From NCBI RefSeq assembly GCF_003597395.2, contig NC_133773.1, positions 60,749,407 through 60,813,406 of the forward strand: a stretch of DNA of 64,000 bases, given 5' to 3'. This document shows positions 24,087 to 35,199 of the stretch, in pieces. Every line of letters begins with the position of its first letter. Position 1 is the first letter of the stretch. The notes under the pieces are model-generated. The model did not search any database, was not told the origin of the DNA, and worked only from the letters and a program-made list of their open reading frames with translations. This DNA comes from Chelonoidis abingdonii. Its lineage: Eukaryota; Chordata; Testudines; Testudinidae. The position numbers and the translations under genes are program-made.

Positions 24087-24720
24087 CACCGTCTACCTTA
24101 CAAACTTTTGCCTATGCAAGTTATGTTGGCATGAAGCCACTGCAGTTAGTATATTGCTTGTGCACATGCATACTTGGCTCCTTGCATCAGCACTGCGCAT
24201 ACTCACCAGGACCGCTTGTTTTGATGCACAGTGCGGTAGGAATCCCAGTGTACAACTCACCACCATCCAGGATGCTGTCTTTTGGGAAGTTTTGGCAATG
24301 TGTAGTGGAACAGAAATTTGTCACACAGGGGTGACTGGCACTGCAGGGTCAAGTTCCCATCACACAACTTTCTCCACCCTATAATGCCATCTCTAGCTCA
24401 TAATTTTCATGCTTATTTTAAAAATCCCACAAACCAACATGGGACTTGTTGCTGTCCGCCATCTCTAACAGAAGCATGGAGCCAGCACAGCTCAGACCTA
24501 TAGTTATGAACTCTGCAAACACAGGATGTCTGACCTTCTGGTATTTGCAGAGCTGCAAGCAGAGCTGCCGGGAATATGGCAGTTTTCTGGAGGGCAGACT
24601 GCTGTGGGACATACAGAGAACCAATTCAAGATTGTTGGTGTTCACAGCCATGAACGGTGGAGCGCTGCTTCTTGATCCAAGAAACAAGAACCGACTGGTG
24701 GGATTATATCATACAGTAGG

Positions 24721-25709
24721 GTTGGGATGATGAGCAATAGCTACAGAACTTTCAGATGCACAAGGCCACATTCCTGGATCTGCCATACTTGCCCCAACCC
24801 TCCAGCCCAGGAACACCAGAATGAGACCTGCACTGATAGTGGCAAAGAGAGCGGCAATCACATTGTGGAAGCTTGCAACACCAGATTGCTGCCAGTTAGT
24901 TGGAAATCATTTTGCAGTTGGAAAATCCACCAAACAGGTCATTGTTATGGAAGTGTGCAGGGCCATTAATAGCCTCCTACTACGCAGGCCTGTGACACTC
25001 AGCAATGTGCAGGGTATAATAGATGGATTTCTAGCAACATGGTACTTAAATTGCTGTGGGGCGATAGCTGGCTTACATATTCCTATTTTGGCACCATACC
25101 ACCTTGCCCCAGAGTACATCAACAGAAAGCGCTACTTTTCTAGTTATGCAAGCGCCGGTGGATCACTGGGGATGCTTCACCGATATCAATGTTAGCTGGT
25201 CAGGAAAGGGACATGACGCTCATAGCTTTAAGAACAAAGGACTGTTTAGAAAGCTACAAGCAAGGAGTTTCTTTTCCGATTAGCAGATTACCATTAGCAG
25301 TGTTGAAATGCCAGCAGTGCTCCTGGGGGACCCAGATCATCACTTACTCCCCTGGCTCATGAAGCCATACATCAGCCACCTTGACAGCACCAAAGAAAGA
25401 TTCAGCTACCGGCTCAGCAGCTGCAGAATGACAGTTGAATGTGCTATTGCTAGATTGAATGCGTGCAGGTGTTCCTTACTCACAAGATTGGATCTCAGTG
25501 AGAAAAATATCCCAATGGTTAGAGGTGCCTATTGTGTCCTGCATAATATCTGTGAAGGAAAAGGGGGAAAAGTTGCTCCTGGTGTGGAGGTGGAGAAGCT
25601 GTCTGCTGAGTTTAAACAGCCAGGCACAAGAGCTATTGGAAGAGCTCAAAGCAGAGCTTTAGGGCTCAGGGCAGCTTTGAAAAAGCACTTTAACAATGAT
25701 CCACAGTAA
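24721..25709 (+). pseudogene. Harbinger (HARBI1-like) transposase of copy A, catalytically dead
   Basis: It is read in three pieces. The first is broken, near 24,721-24,820. The second, 24,821-25,195, carries IVAKRAAITLWKLATPD, a GNHFAVGKST helix-turn-helix-like block and the first catalytic site. The third, 25,308-25,709, carries LGDPDHHLLPWLMKPY and VECAIARLNACR. DDE transposases use Asp, Asp and Glu to cut and join DNA. The first Asp motif GAIDGTHIP reads GAIAGLHIP here (GAT to GCT), so the active site is lost. The second Asp (LGDP) and the Glu (VEC) remain. Frameshifts near 24,800 and 25,150-25,300 split the gene. The sister copies are at 39,298 and 60,657. Confidence 0.85.
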
Positions 25710-25957
25710 TGCACCGTGGTGTATTGTTCCCCACCTGGCCCTGAAGCTTGGGGGCTCTTAGGAAGTGTGTGGTGCTTTGTGTGCATTTATGAATATAACA
25801 CTGTCACTGCACCTATTACTTTTGTGGGGCTTGCTGTACACTTATAATTATTACACTGTGTTTGTTGTTGATCCTATGAGTTGTGTCATATTGTACAATA
25901 ACAAGTAAGTGGATGCTTTCACTTCCACCAGGCACTCTGCAGCATATGTTGGGAACT

Positions 25958-25996
25958 AATAAAGGTGAATTATATTCCAAACAATACTGTTTTATT
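25958..25996. terminator. Convergent polyadenylation signals of Harbinger A
   Basis: AATAAA on the plus strand at 25,958-25,963 ends the transposase unit. AATAAA on the minus strand at 25,991-25,996 ends the SANT unit. The same tail-to-tail arrangement is found at 61,898-61,934 in copy C. Confidence 0.65.
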
Positions 25997-26301
25997 GAGT
26001 AATGAAAACACTCCAAAAAATTTTGTGCAAGTTAAAAGCAAACACATTAAAACCTTAATAAATGTATGGAACAGAACTTGAAGAATGAACCTTCATGTCC
26101 ACTTTAGCTACACATACTGCTACCATGGCTCTCATAGGTGAAGCTGTAGTTGTTCTTAATATCTCCTAGTGTGGACCGGTAGGGGTAGAACGTGACTCCT
26201 GATACTCTGTGGAATGTTGCGCGGTGGTTATTGGGGGGTGGAGTGTGCTATAGTGGAATTCTCCATGTACTGGAGTTCACCAAAGGGAGGTGAGTCCAGG
26301 A

Positions 26302-26562
26302 TTATTGAACCCGTAGGTCCACAGGACTCTGCAGCATCTGTGTTTGCTGCCAGAGAAATCCCATTATATCCTGGTGCATCTCCCTCTCTGGCATCTGGGC
26401 CTTTCTCCATACAGTCTGCAATATTAATTCTCCAGGTCCTCTGTTCAGGATCTGATACAGCACTGGCTTGCAGGATCTTGCTGAACATGTCATCCTCAAT
26501 CTCTTATTTCTCTTCCTTATCTGGCTCAGGCATTCCATGGGTGTGGAGGGGGAACCCCTCAC
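26302..26562 (-). pseudogene. SANT/Myb-like gene of Harbinger A, exon 2
   Basis: An 86-codon minus-strand frame contains SQIRKRNKRLRMTC, then AWRINIADCMEK-type residues in the overlapping frame, and QQTQMLQSPVDLRVQ at the end. It corresponds to the basic and helical C-terminal part of the Harbinger SANT protein. A frameshift between the overlapping frames at 26,228-26,488 and 26,302-26,562 breaks it. Exon 1 lies upstream at 27,265-27,620. Confidence 0.65.
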
Positions 26563-26899
26563 GATCTCAACAGCAGCAGCTACAGATAAAACACAAAGTT
26601 ACCATTGTCAGTATAGGCACAACAAAAAATGAAAGTCAAGATTCACAGCTCCCTTCCGTCCCTAAAGTTTTAAACAGGACATTGACACTTGTGCATGGTG
26701 CAACTCACAACACCAGCCACACTAAGTATGCCTTGCCAGGGGCAAGGGAAGTGAAGAGAGAAATGTTCAGTTGCATGAAACCAGGAGTATAAGGCAATGG
26801 CATTGAATATTGGCACCATTTTCAACAGATGGTGGCGATTTTAGCTGATATCTCACTTCTGAGGATAACAAAGGCACACAGTTGAAGTTGCCCAGGCCC

Positions 26900-27050
26900 A
26901 TATGCTACTAGCTTGTTTACCGCAGTAGTACCTGCCAAAGTTATCATAGAGGAAGAAATAAGGCTGCCATCCCTAAAAACCTTTTGGAAAGGATTGCAGA
27001 GTACTCAATGAAAGTTTCATTGAGATCATCCTTATGGTGGGGAAGGGGAT
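26900..27050 (+). pseudogene. ORF X remnant of Harbinger A
   Basis: Translation in shifting frames gives pieces resembling the ORF X core (AAIP-like, then NESFIEI), in the intron of the SANT gene and on the transposase strand. Stops interrupt it. It aligns by position with 43,560-43,680 in copy B, sharing GAAAGTTTCATTGAGATC. Confidence 0.4.
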
Positions 27051-27264
27051 ATAGACTAGTTTGTTTATGTACACACCACCCCAAACTCTACAGGTATGAG
27101 TAGATTAATGAAAAGTCAATAGCTATGTCCTGCTAAGTTGAGGACACCATCACTTTAATGGGAAATAAACTTACACACATACCCGAGATTCCTTCCTCTG
27201 CAAATTGTTTGCACATGCTTGACTGACTGGATTGTGGTGGAGTCTCAAACAGGTCCCTACTCAC

Positions 27265-27620
27265 CCCACAGTTGGATCACTTGGTCACATCTCCCATCCT
27301 CTTCCTCTTCCTCCACCTCCTCCTCACTGTGCGAAGTGGTGGTGGGATCTCCGCCAAGTATGGCATGCATCTTTTTGTGAAAGGGCCAGGTCTGCAGCTT
27401 GGCACTGGATTGACAGTTAGCTTCCCTGGCCTTCTGATATGCCTGCTGCTGTTCCTTCACTTTCATGCGGCACTGCTGCTGATCCCCGCATCCACCATTC
27501 AAATTAATCGTAGATGTCCACGTTTCTGTGGGTGATCCGAGGTTGTGCCTTCACAGCCTCTTCTCTCCACAGGCCCAAGCATGTAGCCAGCATAGTCAGC
27601 TGGGCAGTTGCATGCAACAG
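27265..27620 (-). pseudogene. SANT/Myb-like gene of Harbinger A, exon 1
   Basis: Minus-strand pieces LTMLATCLGLWREEAVKAQ, THRNVDIYD and (after a stop) QQQCRMKVKEQQQAYQKARE form the SANT/trihelix domain, followed by FHKKMHAILGG and an acidic run EEEVEEEEEDG. The exon ends at a donor (GGGTGAGTAG, exon edge about 27,265). The family protein binds element ends and recruits the transposase. A stop inside the domain and loss of a start show it is inactive. Confidence 0.75.
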
Positions 27621-28004
27621 TGGAGAGCTGCTAAGTGTGCTCACCAAAATGGACAATCACTAAAAGGCATTTCAAAAACATATACGGCTTAAGCGGGAGG
27701 TAGGGAGAGCTTCCAGTCTCCATGACCCTTGGGCAGTGGAGTTCACAACTGTGACCAAAGCGGTCAGTGTTGGGTATTGTGGGAAAGCTGCTGGAGGACT
27801 ATTAGGGTTGACATAGGTAATACAGTGTCTACATTTGTGCTGCGTCAACCACAATACATCAACCATAACTCAACAGTTCTTGGGGAAGTGGTATTAGTAC
27901 GTTGGCATAATGGGGAGCTCACATCGGTGGAAGACAGGTTTCAGTATAGACACATGCACAAGGCAGCTTATGTAGGCCTACCTTTGTACTATAGACCAGG
28001 CTTA

Positions 28005-29175
28005 AGTTACCCAGGGATTCCCGCTACTGTGCAGGAATGATAGGAAAAATGCTTATAGGGATGGGAGAAGCAAGTGGAAGAACTGGGATATCAGCATCCT
28101 TAGTTGAGAGGGTATGCCCACTGTTTCAAAGGTTCACAGACTGGGGGTTCTGTTGGATCCCTAGCTGTTCTTGATTACTCAGATGGCAGCTGTTCCTAAC
28201 AGCACATTTTATCATTTGCATTTAGGAGGAGTTGTGTCTTTTTTTCCTCCCCCAAGATATAGATGTTATTGTAATAATCTTCCTTGGATTATTGTAATAG
28301 GGCTATATCTTAAAACATCTGGAAATGGCAGCTAGTACAGAAATCACAGGCCTATTTATGAAGTGATGTTTCACACAAAATATTACACCTGCGCATTGTG
28401 ACATGCCCTAGCTGACAGTTCATTTTGGGGTATAGTTTAAGTTACTGGTTCTATCCTGTGATGACCGAAATGGTCTGGCCTATTTGAGAGTCTCTTTTTG
28501 GATAATAGCAGCACATTTGCAAGTATTCTATGTACTTGAACTAATACCCATTCCAAGTCTAAAAAGGAGACAGCAGCAGGATATTCTTAGTGAGAAGTTC
28601 TGGTCTCTGGAATTTGCTTCCCTTCTTGTTTCATTTAAGCCTATATTTGGTGAATCTTCAAGGCATATTCCCAGTCTTTTTCAGGTGAGGCGGTCTGACT
28701 GGGGTAGATACGAAAGTGGCAGAGAAAATTTGCTTGAAGGAAATGTTTTATACATTGCAAGTGTATATGTTCTGTGGAGGTCTGGGATTTTGGGGCAATT
28801 GTTTTATTTAGGGCTGAGGAAGGTTTTTGGAGTGAGATCCTTTTAACTATCTTTTTGTCATACTGATTGAATATATGTGGTTTTAAAACACTATGTAGGG
28901 ATTTAGAAGTTACAGATAGATGCAATAAGTCTGAAAGATTAATTTATTCATTTATTGTATAGATCTTTAGGAAGGGTACTTCCCATGTTCGCGGAATTTG
29001 CTGAATTTATTCTTTTTATTTAGTTACATAGCACTTTTATTTGAATGAGTTTTTAGCTTAATCTTCTCTTCCCATTTTGATCAATGGTAAAGCCATATTC
29101 ACAGGTTTGGAATCATTATCCTGATGTTCTAATTCATACAGCTAAAACCATCTTTTTCCTTTTAAAAGGAAAAAG
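28005..29175. other. Non-coding stretch with one unexplained open frame
   Basis: A plus-strand frame of 120 codons (28,484-28,846) has no recognisable domain, and the minus strand is open at 28,641-28,925. It could be part of an unrecognised transposon. I see no splice sites or promoter that would make it a gene. Confidence 0.35.
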
Positions 29176-29332
29176 AAGAACATAAGAGAGGCCATATTGG
29201 GTCAGACCAAAGGTCCATCAAGCCCAGTATCCTGTCCTCTGACAATGGCCAATGATAGGTGCCCCAAGGAATGAACAGACAGGTTATCATCAAATGATCC
29301 ATGCCCTGTCATCCAATCCCAGCTTCTGGAAA
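29176..29332 (+). mobile_element. CR1-related 3' end fragment
   Basis: The block AGAACATAAGAGAGGCCATA, then GGGTCAGACCAAAGGTCCAT and AAGCCCAGTATCCTGTC, is a common reptile repeat, recognised as a LINE 3'-UTR-type segment. Fragment only. Confidence 0.65.
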
Positions 29333-30179
29333 AAATGTAATATGTGTAATAAATATGGCAACTACTCATGAAGAAGTCTGTCACTGTTAAATTAAGGTAT
29401 TTGAGGTGGAATTCTCTCTCACTGAGACATAAGTACCTTAGACTAATGTCTCTTTCAGATTTATAATGGTCATTAATACTGTCACCTCTCTGCTGAGTGT
29501 TAGCAGTCGTCCTGGGCCTGCCACATTAGTTGCCTCTTGGAAGAGAAATCAGTGACATGGAGTCTGGGTATTTTCTTAGTGCTACTTTTCTATATTATAC
29601 TATACAGATGTGTCTTTAAATAGAGATCTTGTCAACCATTACATAGGCTCTCTCTCTCTCAAGAATCTCAGTTAAAACACCAGTGTCTAGTTCCCAATGA
29701 ACTTTGCACCAAGAACTGAATCTAGTTTGCTCTAGGTAGAGAGCAAACACCATTGATTGCTACTTGTCACAGCTCTCCACAGACAAACAGCATCACACAA
29801 CTAACAGTACAAACATTCTAAGATTGAACAGCTTCCTCAGGCTAAGAAAAAAGCATTTGTAGCACTATATGTAACAACATCAGCTAGTGTCTCCCACCAC
29901 AAATGATTACCTGTTTTCCCCATATTATCAAATGTAGATATTATTTATAATATACATACCTAAGTATTTCCCCCTACCCCAAAATGTGTTCTTTCCTACA
30001 ATTACAGTGAAACCTCATTATCCTGTTAATCGATAGGTCTTATTCTGAAGCCCTTACTTGCAGAGACCACCACAAGCTACTCCTGGGAATTCTGGCTGCA
30101 GGATGAGATCTTGTGTTTGTTCTGTTACTGACAAATATTGTGGATTGTTGCATCACTTAAGTGGGGTATGATGACTATG
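29333..30179. other. Non-coding stretch, nothing recognised
   Basis: AT-rich, with no frame over about 60 codons apart from chance and no recognised repeat ends. Confidence 0.4.
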
Positions 30180-31150
30180 GGGTCACCAGACCAGGGCAAG
30201 GTGTTTGAGGTGCCAGCTTCAGCAGGTTTGCCAACTGGCGGTTCATTCACAGGGCCTGACTCAACTGCGTTCCCCTCAACGGAGCCATCCACCACAGCAA
30301 CTGGGACAGGCACTGCAGGAAGTGTGACTACACAAACGAGACCCTGCCCCATGTCCTGATGGCTGGTGAAAGCCATCCCGCCATCCATGGGGAAGATCAC
30401 CCTTGACTCGGCCATTCCTGGGACAGACAGCAGACTGCGACCCGACATCGTCATGACGGACACAGAAAAGAAGAAGGTCCTCATGGTAGATGTCACGATG
30501 CCCTGTGAAAACAGGTCACTGGCCTTCCACCAGTCCGAGCCCGGAAGGTGCCAAAATACACCCCTCTGGCTGAGATCCTGAGAGCCCAGAGCTATGAGGT
30601 CCAGATACACCCTGATCGCGGGAGCCCTGGGCTTGTGGAACCCCCACAACGAGCTGGTTCTGAGAGCATGTGGAGTCGGTCGATGCTACACCCGGCTCAT
30701 AAGACAGCTCATGGGGTCCGCCACCATCAGGTGGTCCAGAGACATTTATACTGAACGCATCACAGGATACCATCAATACCACACTGAGTAATTGAGACTG
30801 CCGACCAGGGAAATAACCCACTTCCTTCTCGGACGAACCAAGGGACGCACCCCACCCATGTACTCATTCGCTACAACGATACTGACTTGGACTCCTTATA
30901 CATTCCATGGGTGGTGTACCCGAGCCCACTTATCCACTGTCACTTTAAAAACTCTTGCACCCCAATCTGGGTGTATGCCGGTTATGTGATATCTATGTAT
31001 CTCTTCACCCTTGCAACCAATACCTGTAATCCCTCATAACTCAAGCCTGATCCCAGATGTACAATATCTTCCCTCTTCACTTGCGTCTATTTAATTTTAA
31101 ACATTAACTTTAATAACATTTTTAAATGTGTTTCCACTCTTGTATAAAGC
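30180..31150 (+). mobile_element. R2-like non-LTR retrotransposon fragment (C-terminus and 3' UTR)
   Basis: The 5' part is missing. What remains is the zinc-knuckle and restriction-like endonuclease end of the single ORF (30,215-30,790), followed by about 350 bases of A+T-rich 3' UTR. R2-group elements normally insert in 28S rRNA genes. No rDNA sequence adjoins this copy, so it is either off-target, a relocated fragment or a related family with other targets. Confidence 0.65.
30215..30790 (+). pseudogene. R2-like protein C-terminus: CCHC knuckle and restriction-like endonuclease
   Basis: Pieces in order: RFANWRFIHRA; then a zinc-knuckle motif HCRKCDYTNETLPHVL (Cys codons at 30,314 and 30,323); then the PD-D/ExK-like endonuclease core LRPDIVMTDTEKKKVLMVDV (Asp codons near 30,444 and 30,489) with TMPCE; then KYTPLAEILRAQSY, GALGLWNPHNELVLRACG and IRWSRDIYTERITGYHQYHT at the end. 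In this family the domain nicks the target DNA to prime reverse transcription. At least two frameshifts (near 30,365 and 30,540-30,600) break it. The intactness of the last 65 codons suggests moderate age. Confidence 0.75.
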
Positions 31151-31394
31151 ACGTGCTTTCAGTTGCACTCCAATACTTGAGATAATGGTTTGAGCTGCAG
31201 AGAATAATACAATAAATCATTTTGCTCACAACTGTGGCTTCATATATACAGAATTAATAAAATATCAAGGTCAATATTTGATTTTCATTCACTCAGAAGA
31301 ATAAGAGAAAGATAGGTTCTGATATACAATCAAAAAAAACAAGGTATGGAAAAGAACTAGGGTAGATGGATTTACGATGAACTATGATCTAAAC

Positions 31395-31630
31395 CAGCGG
31401 TAGCAACCTATGTTACGTGTGCCAATGGCGGCAGCGAGCTGATTTTCAGTGGCACTCACACTGCCGGGGTCCTGGCCACCAGTCCAGGGGGGCTCTGCAT
31501 TTTAATTTAATTTTAAATGAAGCTTCTTAAACATTTTAAAAACCTTATTTACTTTACATGCAACAACAGTTTAGTTATATATTATAGACTTATAGAAAGA
31601 GACCTTCTAAAAACGTTAAAATGTATTACT
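31395..31630. mobile_element. hAT-type MITE, truncated copy (CAGCGGTAGCAACC)
   Basis: Homologous to the first 240 bases of the complete element at 48,278-48,590, sharing GATTTTCAGTGGCACTCACA, the AAATGAAGCTTCTTAAAC block and TAGAAAGAGACC. The right end is missing. It could include up to the TGTATTACT at about 31,630. Confidence 0.7.
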
Positions 31631-31799
31631 CAACCCGGATCTCAACTTACAAGAATTCACCCTAGGTCCCCTTGAAATTGAAGCATCATCCTTCTAGCTC
31701 CACAAACTCTTTCAGCAGCAACTTCCCCCGTGTGCTTCAGTGATCCCATGAAATTAGTAAACACCTGGAGCAGGCACGGCACCCGCCCATTTTTTTAAT

Positions 31800-32880
31800 A
31801 CTAGGGTGGCACGCTTGCACGAGGGCAGCCTGAAGGGGGCGCAGCAGCAGCAGGTGTGGACGCTGTGGCAGGACAACTTCCACTGCAGCCCCGGCTCCAG
31901 CTCCTCCTCCCGCTATTGGGAGTCTGGGGCTCGCGGTGAGTCACGCACTCAGCCCGGCCTCCTAGTTACACAAACTTTATTGTTGTTCCCAAGTTGCTGT
32001 GGGGGCTATTGAAAGGCTCCGAGGCCCCCTGAGTCGGAGGTACCAGCCCAGGGGTAACAAAGCCCCGGGGGCTGCAGGGGACGGCGTCCACTGCCTTCTC
32101 CCTGGCGCAGGATTATTGCTTAACAACCAGGAGGGATTTACCTGCTGCTCTTGGGAGTTGCCTCCTCCCGCGGCGCCAGCTGAGCCAGAGGCGGACGCCT
32201 GCATCTCCCCTTCGTCCTGCGGCTGCCGAGCCGGGGCCGCTCCCGGGATTTCTCCGGCCCCAGACACAGCGGCGAGGGGTCCCCAGCCAGGTAGGCGCTT
32301 TACACGCTCTTTGGCGAGCGGCGCCCACGTGTGGGTGGGTGTCTGTTCTCCTGGGCTGCGCTGGTCTGGGGCGGCTCCCCGCGCCCGATACGGCCCCGTG
32401 CATAGTGCGGCGGGGAGGCCGCGGCTGTGAGGGGGGATGCGCGGGGACAGACTTGCCCCGAGGAGTGTGGTGATGGGTCCCTGGCGCAAGCGGGGGTCCG
32501 CCGCCGCGAGCTGGGAAGGGAGGCGGCGCTGCGCTCTATTCCGCGCGCGCCCGCGGAAATAGGATGCGCAGCTCCTAAGCCAGAGCGCGGGCCCGCTCCC
32601 CCCTTGCGCCCAGGGGATCCCCAGCGCTGCGAGGGGGCTCGCGAGCTCGTCACCTGCGCCCGTGGCTGCTGGGGCGGCGTGTGCAACGCGCGGAGGGAGG
32701 GCTGGGTCAGTGCTGCTCTGACCGTACGTGTGGCAAGAGAAGCGATGCCTCAGCCCAGCCCCTTCCCTGCCGAACAAAACCGGCCTCTTTCAGTCAGCAA
32801 ACTCAGTCCGCCCCCGCTTGAGGTGCAGGATGCCGGGGGCGGGGCCGGGGCCGGGGCCGGGGCTGGTGAAACATGAGGAC
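31800..32880. promoter_or_regulatory. CpG island, likely promoter and first exon(s) of a host gene
   Basis: About 1.1 kb of strongly GC-rich, CpG-dense sequence stands in AT-rich surroundings, and it is not bounded by inverted repeats or target duplications. It contains good plus-strand splice donors at 31,935/31,936 (CTCGCG|GTGAGT) and 32,290/32,291 (CCAG|GTAGGC), so a 5' untranslated first exon on the plus strand is plausible. The next candidate exon is at 51,861. Open frames on both strands here, up to 266 codons, are expected by chance in GC-rich DNA and are not called. The direction of transcription is inferred only from the donors. Confidence 0.6.
32835..32864 (+). repeat. Short GGGGCC hexanucleotide repeat in the CpG island
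   Basis: Three full GGGGCC units and a partial fourth (32,841-32,863), preceded by GGGGGC. The G-runs could form a G-quadruplex in DNA or RNA. Copy number is small and may vary between individuals. Confidence 0.75.
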
Positions 32881-34001
32881 GCTTTTCTACCGCCTTTTGT
32901 TCGAGCCCAGTGCTGATAATTGTCCCATTTCCCAATCGATTGGACCGACTCTCTAGCTTCCCCCAGGAAGGGCTATGCTATTGACTCTATCTCATTAGGA
33001 AGTTAGATCTCCTCTACGAATAGGAAGCGGCGGGTTGATGACATTATATAGGTCATTGGAAATAATTCCCTCTTAAGCGCCTTTAGTGCCACAGGATTCT
33101 TTGCTGCTTTTATCTTTTTGGTTGAAGGGAAGAAAGGTTTCCCTCTTCTAATGCAAACCCCCTGCTTTAGCAGTGTAACTTGCACAGCCTTAGCCACAAA
33201 CCTCTCTGATAGACGGTACATTGAGTACTGACTATTCTGCAAAACATCTAGTACTGGAGAAAGAAAATACTAATTTATTTCAGAGATTACTTTCACCCTA
33301 GAAATGTAATTCATACATCTGGAGCATTTATACCACTGTTTGTTAAATTACACGAGATTATTGCATCAGTTAATCAGTTTTCTCCCTTTGGAAGCTGTTT
33401 TCTGTTTGTTGTTATAATACAGGTTTATTATTATTACTAAGGAAGTTCACATCCCATAGTAGACTGTTCACACATTTCTTTCTGTGTGTAAACCACATCC
33501 CCACCTCTTTCCAGACAAACACAGAGTACAATAATTTATAGAGCTAAAATGCCTGAGAATGTGGACCAATTGATTGGTCTGTCCTGATAAGGTATTTCCC
33601 ATGTTGCTCTACTCTTAAAGGAATGCTGTAAAAAGTGTTTGACAGAATGTTAAAAATAATACTAACTTGTGACTTTTCTTCTCTCAATCATTGTTGCAGG
33701 TGACACTTAAGGTCCAGGCCCTGCAACATGCTCCACAGGTGTACATTGTTGTGCCCGTGTGGATACCCATTATCTTTAATGGGGCTCTGCACTGGCACAA
33801 AGATCTGCCAGCATGGAAGATCTTCCAGGATCAATGTCTATGATTTCTATAACTTTGTGCATTTGGCAGCACTCTAGTCTTTTTCATGTTTTCCCTCTGT
33901 TTGGTTTCCCTTATTTACATGGATCTCTCACCCAGCAACAAAGAGCAGGAAAACACTTAAAAATAAGCAAGTATGACTGTAAAATCCCCAAAACAGATAG
34001 G
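32881..34001. other. Non-coding stretch after the CpG island
   Basis: If the donor at 32,290 is used, this is intron. No exon or recognised repeat seen. Confidence 0.4.
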
Positions 34002-34789
34002 TAGGGCCCTACAAAATTCACGGTCCATTTTGGTCAATTTTGCAGTCAGAGGATTTAAAAAAGTGTAAATTTCATTATTTCAGATATTTAAATCTGAAAT
34101 TTCAGGGTGTTGTAACTGTAGGGGTCCTAAACCAAAAAGGAGTTTTGCGGGGAGGGGTCACAAGGTTATTTTGTGGGGGGGGGGAGGGGGTTGTGGTACT
34201 GCTCCATGACTTCTGCACAGCTGCTGGCGGCAACTCTGCCTTCAGAGCTGGGCAGCTGGAGAGCGGGGGGAGCTGGCCAGGAGCCCAGCTCTGAAGGCAG
34301 AGCCATTGCCAGCAGCAGCGCAGACATAAGGATGGCATGGTATGGTATTGACACCCTCACTGCAGCGCTACTGCCTGCAGAGCTGGGCGCTCAGCAGCTG
34401 CCACTCTTTGACTGTCCAGCTCTGAAGGTAGCAGCGCAAAAGTAAGGGTGGCATTTGTATAGTACTGTAAACCTTTCTTCTGCGCTGCTGTTGGTGGGGT
34501 GGTGCCCTCAGAACTGGGAGCACAGCCAACAGCCACTGCTGTCCAGCCACCCAGCTCTGAAGGCAGTGCAGAAGTAAGGATGGCAATACTGCAACCTCTC
34601 TAAAATAATGTGGTGACACCTCCCCCTCCCCTGCAGTGCCCTTTTGAGTCAGGACCATTTTGAGAAACAGTGGTCTCCCACCATGAAATCTGTATAGTGT
34701 GGGGTAAAAGCACACAGAAGACCAGATTTCATTAGAGGGAGAGACCAAATTTCATGGTTTTTCATGGCCATGAATTTGATAAGGCCCTA
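34002..34789. mobile_element. hAT-type non-autonomous element with internal repeats
   Basis: The ends TAGGGCCCTACAAAATTCAC and (reverse of the right end) TAGGGCCTTATCAAATTCAT are flanked by eight-base duplications CAGATAGG (33,994-34,001) and CAGACAGG (34,790-34,797), seven of eight identical. The interior has about three diverged tandem units of roughly 130 bases, each with CCCAGCTCTGAAGG followed by CAGAAGTAAGGATGGCA-like sequence. There is also a run of nine Gs at 34,177-34,187. No coding capacity. Confidence 0.8.
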
Positions 34790-34797
34790 CAGACAGG

Positions 34798-35199
34798 GGA
34801 ATTTGGGAGCAGATGTTTGTTCCTGAAACTACTTTGAACAATTACAAAATACTAGATTTCTGATGTATTGTGCCCCTTTAAATTTCCAAATCATAGCCAT
34901 CTTCCTCCCAGCTGAGCCAGAATGGACTTCTTCAGCAGCCAGCAGTGCTGCTCTTTACCTAGTTCATTGCTGTTGACCAGTGCAAGACCCCGATCGTGCA
35001 CAGTGCTCCATTCCTTTGTGTCCACGGAGTGTCCGTTTAACTTCAGTGATTCATGTACCCATGTGGAGCTGTTTGCAGGACTGGTGCCTCACTTGCTGAG
35101 AATTTGAGGATGATGCCTCTACAGTATTTCCAGCTTTTGGAGAGAGAGAGGGAGATATCAAAATTGTCTCTTACCTAGTAGTAGTATACAATATTAGAT
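34798..35199. other. Non-coding stretch, nothing recognised
   Basis: A short chance frame at 34,922-35,107 has no recognisable domain. Confidence 0.35.

Larger units (their letters stand above)
24087..28001 (+). mobile_element. PIF/Harbinger element A, diverged, nearly full length
   Basis: About 3.9 kb with a plus-strand transposase (24,721-25,709), convergent polyadenylation signals at 25,958 and 25,991, and a minus-strand two-exon SANT gene (27,620 to 26,302). The right end, read in reverse, is GCCTGGTCTATAGTACAAAG, followed on the plus strand by TTA. The left end, CACCGTCTACCTTACAAAC, is preceded by TCA, so the three-base duplication is degraded. Gene order equals that of copies B and C. 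Many stops and frameshifts mark it as old. Confidence 0.8.

Noticed and set aside
28484..28846. 120-codon plus-strand frame
   Set aside because: No recognisable domain, no splice or promoter context, and an overlapping minus-strand frame. Kept only as a note.
31977..32777. 266-codon minus-strand frame in the CpG island
   Set aside because: GC-rich DNA has few stops. The translation is Ala/Pro/Arg-rich low complexity, overlapping frames are open on both strands, and no domain is visible.
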